Shown piece after piece: positions 18,425 through 25,895 of a stretch of 64,000 nt of DNA. This DNA is from Algibacter luteus. Lineage in GTDB: Bacteria > Bacteroidota > Bacteroidia > Flavobacteriales > Flavobacteriaceae. A program made the translations under genes and the position numbers. Below the pieces are notes generated by a model, which made no database searches, was not told the origin of the DNA, and saw nothing but the letters and a program-made list of their open reading frames with translations. Each line of letters begins with the position of its first letter. Positions within the stretch are counted from its first letter, which is position 1. The DNA lies in NCBI RefSeq assembly GCF_900141715.1, contig NZ_FQYK01000002.1, positions 53,495 through 117,494 of the forward strand, in the 5' to 3' direction.

Positions 18425-20023
18425 TTAAATGTGTAGGTATGCCGGAAGCGTGAGAAACTCTTCAAAATCTTCAGCAGTAACTAGTTTTTTAAATAAATTA
18501 ATAGCCAGTTTAAACTTGGTGTTTTGTATTCGGTCTCCACCTACTTCTTTAATGATTTTTTCTATTTCATCATCAAATATTTCAGCAAACAGGGCATCGT
18601 TAAATGTTCGTCCATCTTCTAATTTAACTTCGTTTTTTAACCATTGCCAGACTTGGGTTCTAGAAATTTCGGCAGTTGCGGCATCTTCCATTAAATTATA
18701 AAGCGCAACAGCGCCATAGCCTCGCAACCAAGCTTCTGTGTATAAAATACCAACATTAATGTTTTTTCTAATACCAGCTTCTGTTACCGTTCCTAATGGT
18801 AATTCAACCAAATCTTCTTTATCAATTTTTACATCATCTCTCGAAATATGCAACTGGTTTGGGGTTTTCATATACTTATTAAATTCTTGCATTGCCACAG
18901 GAACTAAATCTGGGTGTGCCACCCAAGTTCCATCATGACCATTTTTTACTTCTCGCTCTTTGTCTTTTCGTACTTTTTCTAAAGCAATGGTATTAGCCTG
19001 TTCGTTGTTTTTTATAGGAATCTGAGCCGCCATACCACCTATGGCAAGAATACCTCTTTTATGGCAACGTTGAATGACTAGTTTTGAATACGCTTCCATA
19101 AAAGGCGTTGTCATAGTAACTTGATCTCGATTAGGCACTACAAAATTGTCGTGATTTCTAAATTTTTTGATGTATGAGAAAATATAATCCCAACGGCCAC
19201 AATTCAATCCTACAATATGATCTTTTAACTCATAAATAATTTCATCCAACTGAAAACTTGCAGTAATAGTTTCAATCAACACCGTAGCTTTAAAAGTGCC
19301 CTGAGGAACTTCTAGATATTCTTGAGCGAATTCAAAAACTTCATTCCACCAACGTGCCTCTAAATAGTGCTCTAACTTTGGAAGGTAAAAATAAGGTGCC
19401 GTATTATTTTCTAAAATGATTTTTGTGTTATGAAATACATATAAACCAAAATCAACTAAACTCCCCGATGCTTCCTCATTATTTATAATTATATGTCTTT
19501 CATTTAAGTGCAAACCCCTAGGGCGCACAATTAAAACCGCAGTTTCAGGATTTAATTCATAATTTTTACCGCGTTTTAAATCTTGTAATGATATTGTTTT
19601 TTTATTAGCGTCTAAAAGATTTTGCTGACCTTCAATTGTATTTTCCCAAGTTGGAGAGTTACTATCCTCGAGGTCTGCCATAAAGGTTTTAGCACCAGAG
19701 TTGAGTGCATTAATAATCATTTTTCTATCAACAGGCCCCGTAATCTCAACACGTCTATCTTGTAAATCATGAGGTATATTACCTGCAACCCAATCACCTT
19801 CTCTTACGGTTTTCGTTTCTGATGGAAAATCTGGAAAGTGTCCTTTATCAAAAAATCTTTGCGTAATTTTTCTCTTTTCTAATAATTCTAAACGGACCGA
19901 ATTAAACTTTTCATGTAAAGCGGTTAAAAATTCGAAGGCTTCATCAGTTAAAATTTCAGGATAATAATTCCTTACTTCTTTAGAAAACTGAATTTTGGTT
20001 TGTTTCAATACTGTATTTTCCAT
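18425..20023 (-). CDS. aceB: Malate synthase A
   Basis: 532 residues, the expected size. It condenses glyoxylate with acetyl-CoA to malate. Conserved parts include FMADLEDSNSPTWENT, LIVRPRGLHLNERH with the catalytic Arg, and GLNCGRWDYIFSYIK with metal ligands. First gene of aceB-aceA. Its promoter abuts a TTCGC-box array shared with the divergent ScfR/RamB-like regulator, so acetate/fatty-acid-responsive control is likely. Confidence 0.96.
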   Translation of the reverse strand: MENTVLKQTKIQFSKEVRNYYPEILTDEAFEFLTALHEKFNSVRLELLEKRKITQRFFDKGHFPDFPSETKTVREGDWVAGNIPHDLQDRRVEITGPVDRKMIINALNSGAKTFMADLEDSNSPTWENTIEGQQNLLDANKKTISLQDLKRGKNYELNPETAVLIVRPRGLHLNERHIIINNEEASGSLVDFGLYVFHNTKIILENNTAPYFYLPKLEHYLEARWWNEVFEFAQEYLEVPQGTFKATVLIETITASFQLDEIIYELKDHIVGLNCGRWDYIFSYIKKFRNHDNFVVPNRDQVTMTTPFMEAYSKLVIQRCHKRGILAIGGMAAQIPIKNNEQANTIALEKVRKDKEREVKNGHDGTWVAHPDLVPVAMQEFNKYMKTPNQLHISRDDVKIDKEDLVELPLGTVTEAGIRKNINVGILYTEAWLRGYGAVALYNLMEDAATAEISRTQVWQWLKNEVKLEDGRTFNDALFAEIFDDEIEKIIKEVGGDRIQNTKFKLAINLFKKLVTAEDFEEFLTLPAYLHI

Positions 20024-20044
20024 GACTTAAATATTTTGTTGGAA

Positions 20045-20075
20045 CAATATTAAAACAAAAAAATGTAAAAAACAA
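20045..20075 (-). promoter_or_regulatory. aceB promoter
   Basis: On the minus strand, TTG (20075-20073), a 20-base spacer, then TAATATTG (20052-20045), one mismatch from TAnnTTTG. The -33 TTG touches the 14-base palindrome at 20075-20088, which a bound regulator would occlude. Confidence 0.6.
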
Positions 20076-20121
20076 GCGAACGTTCGCTAAAAATTAATAT
20101 TCGCAATTTACATATGTTCGC
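20075..20121. promoter_or_regulatory. Operator array: palindrome plus TTCGC boxes at 17-base spacing
   Basis: AGCGAACGTTCGCT at 20075-20088 is a perfect 14-base palindrome. TTCGC occurs at 20083, 20100 and 20117, exactly 17 bases apart, each followed by [A/T]A and an AT tract; GCGAA at 20076 is the inverted copy. The boxes resemble the TTTGCAAA-type sites I recall for actinobacterial RamB. Likely bound by the adjacent ScfR/RamB-like protein. Confidence 0.65.
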
Positions 20122-20130
20122 AAAAAAGCA

Positions 20131-20138
20131 TATATTTG
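20131..20138 (+). promoter_or_regulatory. -7 element of the ScfR/RamB-like regulator
   Basis: TATATTTG fits TAnnTTTG and ends 5 bases before ATG 20144, so the transcript may be nearly or fully leaderless. The third TTCGC box (20117-20121) lies between the expected -33 position and this box, which suggests autoregulation. Confidence 0.5.
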
Positions 20139-20143
20139 TAATT

Positions 20144-21619
20144 ATGGAAGAAGATTATATTAAACTTATTTTTGGCTTAAAGCTAAAGCAAATAAGGACT
20201 GACAGAAATTTATCGCTATTTGGATTATCAAAACTTTCGGGTCTATCAAAATCTTATTTAAACGAAATAGAAAAAGGAAAAAAATATCCCAAACCAGATA
20301 AAATTTCTATACTATCTGAAAAATTAGACATCCCATATGATGATATGGTCTCGCTAAAATTGGATAAAAACCTTGCACCGATTGGAGAAATTCTTCAATC
20401 AAAAATCTTAAAAGAAATTCCATTAGAATTATTTGGTATTAAAGAAAGTAACCTTATTGATATCATTGCAAACGCACCTGCTAAGGTGAATGCATTTATA
20501 AGTACTGTTATAGAAATTGCAGAACATTATAGTTTTAGTAAAGAGAGTTTTTATTTAGCATCTGTTCGAACTTTCCAGCAAGCAAACAACAATTACTTTG
20601 AGAATTTAGAACAAGAAGTTGTCATATTCGCTAAAGCTTATCAAATCGATTTAACAAAACCCATTCAATCGAACGAATTGGAGGAAATATTAGTAGAAGA
20701 GTTTGGCTATACAATTAATAATAAGGATTTAGAGAAACATAAAGAGCTCGATGCTTTGCGCTCAATTTTTATTTCAAAATCGAAAACTCTGCTTCTAGCT
20801 AACCATATAGATGAAGCGCAACGCACCTTTATTTATGCCAAAGAACTAGCATACAATCATCTTAAATTTAAAGAACGATTGTATACATTTTCGTGGATTA
20901 AATTTGAAAATTTTGATCAAGTATTAAATAATTTTTTCGCTTCTTATTTTGCCGGAGCTTTAATTATACCTAAAACAACTTTAACAGAACAGTTGACCAA
21001 TCTATTTAACAAAAATCGTTTTGATGAATCGCTTTTTGTTAAAATGATTAAATCATTTAATGCGTCGCCAGAATCGTTTTACCAGCGTTTAACTAATATT
21101 TTACCAAAGGAATTTAATATTCAAAATTTATTCTTTTTACGATTTACTCATCGCTCTGGAAGCGAGCGATTTTATTTGAATAAGGAATTACATTTATCGC
21201 ACCAGCATTCTCCCCATGCTAATGAAACCAATGAGCATTATTGCAGACGCTGGGTTTCACTTAAGGTTTTAAATGAAATTAGTAAGACTAAAAAGGACCA
21301 TGTAGTTGATATTCAAATATCACATTATCCTAACGACGATATGCAATATTTAGTTTTATCATCGGCTACAAAAGATCCTTTTAAAGAAAGTCATTATCGA
21401 AGTATTAGTGTTGGTTTACTAATTAATAAGCAACTAAAAAATAAACTTTCGTTTTTAGAAGATAAAAAAATTGTGGCTCAAAAAGTGGGTGTAACTTGCG
21501 AACGTTGTACTATTTCTGATTGCGAAGTTAGGCAAGTTCCTCCTACCATTTTAGATCGTAGCAGAAAAAACAAAAAAATAGAAAATGTGGTGAATGAATT
21601 AATGCAGAAATTTAGTTAA
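20144..21619 (+). CDS. XRE-family regulator of the ScfR/RamB type
   Basis: 491 residues from ATG 20144 (an upstream ATG at 20114 would place the -7 box inside the gene). Order: Xre helix-turn-helix at about 5-65 (LKLKQIRTDRNLSLFGLSKL, KSYLNEIEKGKKYPKP), a central IrrE/ImmA-like region, and a C-terminal domain with a Cys cluster VGVTCERCTISDCEVRQVPP typical of short-chain-fatty-acid regulators. Actinobacterial members (RamB, ScfR-type) control acetate and propionate genes including aceA/aceB. Divergence from aceB-aceA across an operator array supports the same role here. The IrrE-like part shows no clear HExxH, so protease activity is not supported. Confidence 0.85.
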   Translation: MEEDYIKLIFGLKLKQIRTDRNLSLFGLSKLSGLSKSYLNEIEKGKKYPKPDKISILSEKLDIPYDDMVSLKLDKNLAPIGEILQSKILKEIPLELFGIKESNLIDIIANAPAKVNAFISTVIEIAEHYSFSKESFYLASVRTFQQANNNYFENLEQEVVIFAKAYQIDLTKPIQSNELEEILVEEFGYTINNKDLEKHKELDALRSIFISKSKTLLLANHIDEAQRTFIYAKELAYNHLKFKERLYTFSWIKFENFDQVLNNFFASYFAGALIIPKTTLTEQLTNLFNKNRFDESLFVKMIKSFNASPESFYQRLTNILPKEFNIQNLFFLRFTHRSGSERFYLNKELHLSHQHSPHANETNEHYCRRWVSLKVLNEISKTKKDHVVDIQISHYPNDDMQYLVLSSATKDPFKESHYRSISVGLLINKQLKNKLSFLEDKKIVAQKVGVTCERCTISDCEVRQVPPTILDRSRKNKKIENVVNELMQKFS

Positions 21620-21620
21620 A

Positions 21621-23315
21621 CTAGTTTACGGACGCTTTTAAAGAATCCAATTGTTTTTGCATTTTTTCAATTAATGCAGCTTTATCATCTGCTTCAGGAA
21701 CTGCTTTTATAGAATCTGTGGGTTGCACAACAGCATCAATAGTTTTGGTTTCTTCAACAAAATAATAGCCTATTTTCTCACTAGCTCTCCAAGCTTCATT
21801 TAACTGGTCGTATACGGTTTTATCCCATTGGCTCGGGTGTTTTACATCAATCCAAACCACATCTCTATATTCACTGTCAATCAATACTAAATCTGGCGTT
21901 GCTGAACCATCAAATTGTCCCGCATTTTTTTCGCTTATAGCAGAAATAGTTCCTAAAAAAAACATACGCTTTCTACCTGCAATATTTTTAATATAGGGTC
22001 TGAATTCTACGGGCGTATTTGCCGTCCAATCGATTTCTTTTTTTGATTCTTTCACTTTTTGTGGCATTGCAGATACGCCGGCATATCCTTGTTTTTTTGA
22101 AGCATGATCGTAAAAGTACATTTTGTCTGTTCCATCTGCAGGAATAAAAACACTATAACTCAAGCTGGTGCGCTCATTACCTACTGGCTCTAAACCAAAC
22201 CAATGATATAAACCATTGTATGCATCAGAATCGGTGTCTGAAAAATCAAAATCGGTAACATAAGGTTGTTGATTTTGATCTTTAGGCATTTCAGGAATTT
22301 TAACTGCAGTTAACATATTCCATGGTAACGGATCACTGAACCCACCTAAAAACTTCAACGATTCTGCTTGAAGCTGTGATACTTTTTCGGATAAGATATT
22401 CTGACCTATTAAATACGGATAGTTTTTCATTTCCTCAGGACTTATATAAGTACCTTTTCCAATTAAAATACGCTCTATATAATCATTAAAATCGTGTTCT
22501 CCACTATCAATTACCATAACACCGCCAAACGTTGGGTATGGGAACAAAAATCCTTTCCATTTTATTAAACTTACAACTTCTACCCATTTACCTGTATCAT
22601 TTTTCATATAATAAGTATCACCAGGTTCTAACATAAACAATTGAAAAAAGTTAAAACGCTGCACAACGGCATTGTACGTGTTTCTGCTAAATTTTAATGA
22701 TTCGCCTATTGAAAAAGTAACAGGAATTCTATTCTCATTAGAAAAACGAGGAGAAGGCGATGTACTTGATACTGCAAAAACTTCTTCTGTGTTATCACTT
22801 ATTTGTTGAAACGTATAATTTTCAGAAGGTTGGATGGCCATCGTCCATTTATTTTCATTATCAACACGCACTAAATGTGGTAAGGACACATCTTTGGTTT
22901 CACCAACACTCTCATTTGCCATGGTAAAAATATTTTGTAATGGCTGAATGCGTTCATTTTGAGTTAATGGTAATTCATTTATTTCAACTCTATTTAAATG
23001 ATTAAAAACATTATAAGTTTTCATGTAATCGTACATTTTGAAATGCCACCCAACCACATAAAGAATACCAAAAAACAATATTAATAAAGCTAGAATACCT
23101 AATCTACGGCCAGTACTAGCAGATTTTCTGAATTTTCGAAGACCGAAAAACAAAACAACGCCGCTTAATAAAATGATGAAAATGAATTTTCTTAAAAATA
23201 ATAATGCAGGTTGATAATCGTCTCTTAAAACAAACAACGCAATAAGTAAAATAAAGCCAACAATAATGGTAACTATTTTTTGCTTTTTCCCTTTATTCCA
23301 GTAATTATTAATCAT
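21621..23315 (-). CDS. Unknown membrane protein with large C-terminal domain (last gene of the AAA+ cluster)
   Basis: 564 residues, not recognised. Three transmembrane helices at about 13-31, 36-56 and 70-88, with positive charges before helix 1 and between helices 2 and 3, which place the remaining 475 residues in the periplasm. That part is mostly beta with many aromatic residues (GDTYYMKNDTGKWVEVVSLI, FPYPTFGGVMVID) and ends in a short helical tail. The stop codons of this gene and the convergent regulator are one base apart. Eighth and last gene of a co-directional cluster with AAA+, Nudix and coiled-coil proteins. Confidence 0.7.
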   Translation of the reverse strand: MINNYWNKGKKQKIVTIIVGFILLIALFVLRDDYQPALLFLRKFIFIILLSGVVLFFGLRKFRKSASTGRRLGILALLILFFGILYVVGWHFKMYDYMKTYNVFNHLNRVEINELPLTQNERIQPLQNIFTMANESVGETKDVSLPHLVRVDNENKWTMAIQPSENYTFQQISDNTEEVFAVSSTSPSPRFSNENRIPVTFSIGESLKFSRNTYNAVVQRFNFFQLFMLEPGDTYYMKNDTGKWVEVVSLIKWKGFLFPYPTFGGVMVIDSGEHDFNDYIERILIGKGTYISPEEMKNYPYLIGQNILSEKVSQLQAESLKFLGGFSDPLPWNMLTAVKIPEMPKDQNQQPYVTDFDFSDTDSDAYNGLYHWFGLEPVGNERTSLSYSVFIPADGTDKMYFYDHASKKQGYAGVSAMPQKVKESKKEIDWTANTPVEFRPYIKNIAGRKRMFFLGTISAISEKNAGQFDGSATPDLVLIDSEYRDVVWIDVKHPSQWDKTVYDQLNEAWRASEKIGYYFVEETKTIDAVVQPTDSIKAVPEADDKAALIEKMQKQLDSLKASVN

Positions 23316-23325
23316 TTCTTAGTTT

Positions 23326-23514
23326 TTAGTTTTCACCATGGATTTTAACATGATTTATTGATAATACCATGGCAATTATCATTAACATGGGAGCTAGAAG
23401 TCTTAATCCGTTTTTCCAATTTAAGCCTCTGCTATAATCAAAATTAAAAAGTTCCACCATAATTAATATTGCGAAAAGACCAATTAAAATGTATCTCCAT
23501 TTGTTTTTAGTCAT
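23326..23514 (-). CDS. Small two-helix membrane protein of the AAA+ cluster
   Basis: 62 residues with two hydrophobic segments at about 7-24 and 36-54 separated by a charged loop (DYSRGLNWKNG). The start ATG overlaps the stop of the 171-residue gene by one base (TAATG), and the next gene starts 10 bases on, so it is translated in tight coupling with membrane-protein neighbours. Function unknown; a small membrane subunit is plausible. Confidence 0.65.
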   Translation of the reverse strand: MTKNKWRYILIGLFAILIMVELFNFDYSRGLNWKNGLRLLAPMLMIIAMVLSINHVKIHGEN

Positions 23515-24029
23515 TACAACAATCCTTTATCTTTTAATCGCTCGCGAGCACTCTTTTCTTCTACTTTTGGTGTTTCCTTTGTGTTTTCTAAAACCTCTTC
23601 TGCGTCTTTAGTTTTTAAATCCTCAATAAAATCTTTACCCTTGTCAATAGTATCTTGAACTAAATCTTCAATAGAATCACTTTTTTCATCAATAACTTCA
23701 CTTGATTTGAATATAAAATTCGCCAAATATGTACCTGCCAAACTTCCAACAATCATGGAAGCAAAAATGGATATGGTTGCTAAATCAATAGGAATTAAAA
23801 ATCGGGTAATTACGATTCCAATTAGAAATAAAAAGCCAATAAATACTAAGCGTATGATAAACTTTTGTTGATATACAAAGCCTGTTTTATCATTAGGTTT
23901 CATTTGTAATTCTTTGGAATACATAAGCTTATTAAAAAACCTATATAGCCCATTACCATGTGATTCTCGCCAATAGATTAATGCCCCAAACAAAATTGAA
24001 GCTATAAATACAATAAGTTCTAGTGTCAT
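23514..24029 (-). CDS. Three-helix membrane protein with acidic cytoplasmic tail (AAA+ cluster)
   Basis: 171 residues: hydrophobic segments at about 3-20, 56-77 and 80-105, then a highly charged tail of about 60 residues (EVIDEKSDSIEDL, KDFIEDLKTKDAEEVL) ending ARERLKDKGLL. Not recognised. The charged tail suggests a cytoplasmic docking site, possibly for the soluble proteins encoded upstream; that is inference from context. Confidence 0.65.
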   Translation of the reverse strand: MTLELIVFIASILFGALIYWRESHGNGLYRFFNKLMYSKELQMKPNDKTGFVYQQKFIIRLVFIGFLFLIGIVITRFLIPIDLATISIFASMIVGSLAGTYLANFIFKSSEVIDEKSDSIEDLVQDTIDKGKDFIEDLKTKDAEEVLENTKETPKVEEKSARERLKDKGLL

Positions 24030-24073
24030 GATAATAGTGTTTGAAGGTTGTATATAAAATTAGTCTATATTTT

Positions 24074-25309
24074 CTAAATATTGTTACTTATGGTATTAAC
24101 CACCCAATCTTTAAGTGAATCGTCCCAAGTTTTAAAATTGTTATAAAAAGACTCTTTATCATACCAATACCAAAATAGAATATCCTTTTCAGAAATATTA
24201 ACCAATAGTTTCCATATTAAATCTTGATGCTTCGCTTCTAACGACGAATGTGGCTGATGCAAGGCATCATATAACTTAGCATCAACTATATCGTGAATTT
24301 TAAACTCGTTACTCGTTTCTAACTTTTCAAGATAAATCTCCACGCTCATTACCTTTTTCCTTGTTTTTAAATCAAGCTTATTCAAATAACTTTTAAATAA
24401 TAATGGGTCGCTTAAAATCTCGCCAACCGGATGCTGTGTTTTTTTTAGATGCTGCGCCATTTCAAATTTCTTAATTCGATCATAACGTTTTGTTGTTACA
24501 ACATGTTCTAAATCGCACTCGATAATCAAATGATCTCGAAGCTTTTCCATTAATTCTGGTTGCGAAATGTGATAAATCAAAACATCATAATTGGTATCTT
24601 TTATGGCTTCTCTATACCAGGTTTCATCTTTAAAAACGACAATGGGCTTAATAAAATCACGCAACAAATAAACACCTCCAAAAGATCTTGTAAAAAATGA
24701 ATCGGTAGTATATTGAAGCTGGTGTAAATCTAAATCGCGATCACGTAAATCACCATAAGCCTTAGCAGAATCAAGAAGTTCTTGATGCAAGTTTTCGTTA
24801 ATAAAATTATTAGCTGTATTAAAGCGATCAACAAGTTCTAATTGTTCTTTCTGGATGTACCATAAACGATCTATTAAATGAAAATTGACCGTAACTTTAT
24901 TGTATTTTAAAACATCCAGAGGTTCATAAAACACATCGATACCTTGATCGAAATCTAAACAAATGGCACAATCGCGGGTAATATCTTTAATTTTTTCGCC
25001 CTGAACTTTAAAGACATACTTCATCATATCTCTATCGAAAGTATGAAAAGGCAAATACACAGGTTTTCCTTTTTGAAGCGGTGAAATTACTATTCCATGC
25101 GGATTCGCTTCTCCGTTATTTAGGTAATTAACATCGTTCTTTTCTTCAGCTATTTCAGGACTCCAGCCAATACCATCAATATAAAAAGTTTTGAGTTTAG
25201 TTTCCGTAAAACCAAGTTTTATAAGGCATTTATTATAACGCTCTACAAGTTTTCCGCTAACCGAAATTAACTCACTTCTATATAAATTGGCCTGTTTTAA
25301 CTTATTCAT
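24074..25309 (-). CDS. Unknown soluble protein of the AAA+ cluster
   Basis: 411 residues with no signal peptide and no membrane segment. Mixed alpha/beta sequence with many aromatic and acidic residues (FYIDGIGWSPEIAEE, DILFWYWYDKES near the C-terminus). I recognise no catalytic motif; I recall a flavobacterial DUF of this kind (possibly DUF6638) but cannot confirm. It starts directly after the Nudix stop codon (no gap) and is followed by the membrane-protein genes. Confidence 0.65.
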   Translation of the reverse strand: MNKLKQANLYRSELISVSGKLVERYNKCLIKLGFTETKLKTFYIDGIGWSPEIAEEKNDVNYLNNGEANPHGIVISPLQKGKPVYLPFHTFDRDMMKYVFKVQGEKIKDITRDCAICLDFDQGIDVFYEPLDVLKYNKVTVNFHLIDRLWYIQKEQLELVDRFNTANNFINENLHQELLDSAKAYGDLRDRDLDLHQLQYTTDSFFTRSFGGVYLLRDFIKPIVVFKDETWYREAIKDTNYDVLIYHISQPELMEKLRDHLIIECDLEHVVTTKRYDRIKKFEMAQHLKKTQHPVGEILSDPLLFKSYLNKLDLKTRKKVMSVEIYLEKLETSNEFKIHDIVDAKLYDALHQPHSSLEAKHQDLIWKLLVNISEKDILFWYWYDKESFYNNFKTWDDSLKDWVVNTISNNI

Positions 25310-25894
25310 TTAACCTAACAAATTATGAATTTGCGCATATTGTAATAACAAAATAGTTTTAGCATCAATAATCTTAAAATTATCCACCATTTTAATCGCT
25401 TCGGAAAACGGCATTTCAAGCACTTCTATTTCTTCATCTTCAATTTCTAATCCACCACCGTCGTTAATCTTCATGGTATCATCGTAGGGTGCAACAAACA
25501 GAAACATTTTTTCGGTAACAGCTCCTGGAGACGTATAACATTCCATTACTTTTTTAGCACTTTTTATTCTGTAACCTACTTCTTCTTCAGTTTCTCGAAT
25601 AATGCAAATTTCTGGTGCTTCGTTTTTATCAATGGCTCCTGCACATACTTCAATAGACATGCCATCAGCTTTATGATTATCATAAGCCGGCATTCTAAAT
25701 TGTTTGGTTAAAATAACGGTGCCTTTTTCTTCGTTGTACAACAGAATACAAGCGCCGTTTCCTCTATCATAACTTTCTCTTGATAATCGCTTCCAGCTTC
25801 CGTCTTCGAATTTATAATCGTAATCTATCCTATTTAAAGTTGCCCACTCACCTGATAATTCGGTGTAGGTTATGTTTCTTAATTTATCTTCCAC
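25310..25894 (-). CDS. Nudix hydrolase, NudK-like
   Basis: 194 residues from GTG 25894. The Nudix box GX5EX7REUXEEXGU is complete: GAIDKNE, seven residues, RETEEEVGY. Upstream RESYDRGNGACILLY and VILTKQFRMP match the GDP-mannose pyrophosphatase (NudK, 191 residues) subgroup, so nucleotide-sugar or ADP-ribose-type diphosphates are likely substrates. GTG 25894 is preferred because it lies one base after the ATPase stop codon and gives the family length; a TTG at 25933 would overlap the ATPase gene by 38 bases. Its place between an ATPase and unknown proteins is unusual for a housekeeping Nudix enzyme. Confidence 0.85.
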   Translation of the reverse strand: MEDKLRNITYTELSGEWATLNRIDYDYKFEDGSWKRLSRESYDRGNGACILLYNEEKGTVILTKQFRMPAYDNHKADGMSIEVCAGAIDKNEAPEICIIRETEEEVGYRIKSAKKVMECYTSPGAVTEKMFLFVAPYDDTMKINDGGGLEIEDEEIEVLEMPFSEAIKMVDNFKIIDAKTILLLQYAQIHNLLG

Positions 25895-25895
25895 A

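Noticed and set aside
20114-20143. Upstream ATG for the ScfR/RamB-like regulator
   Set aside because: It would put the TATATTTG box and one TTCGC box inside the coding region; ATG 20144 starts directly before the helix-turn-helix domain.
21617-21628. 12-base palindrome TAAACTAGTTTA at the meeting point of two convergent genes
   Set aside because: It consists mostly of the two stop codons facing each other in AT-rich DNA; no T-run and no reason to call a terminator.
21700-22000. PD-(D/E)xK-like spacing (ATPDLVLID ... VVWIDVKHP ... QLNEAW) in the 564-residue protein
   Set aside because: Topology from three N-terminal helices places this part in the periplasm, where a nuclease of this class would be out of place; the match is short and rests on common residues. 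Kept as a remark only.
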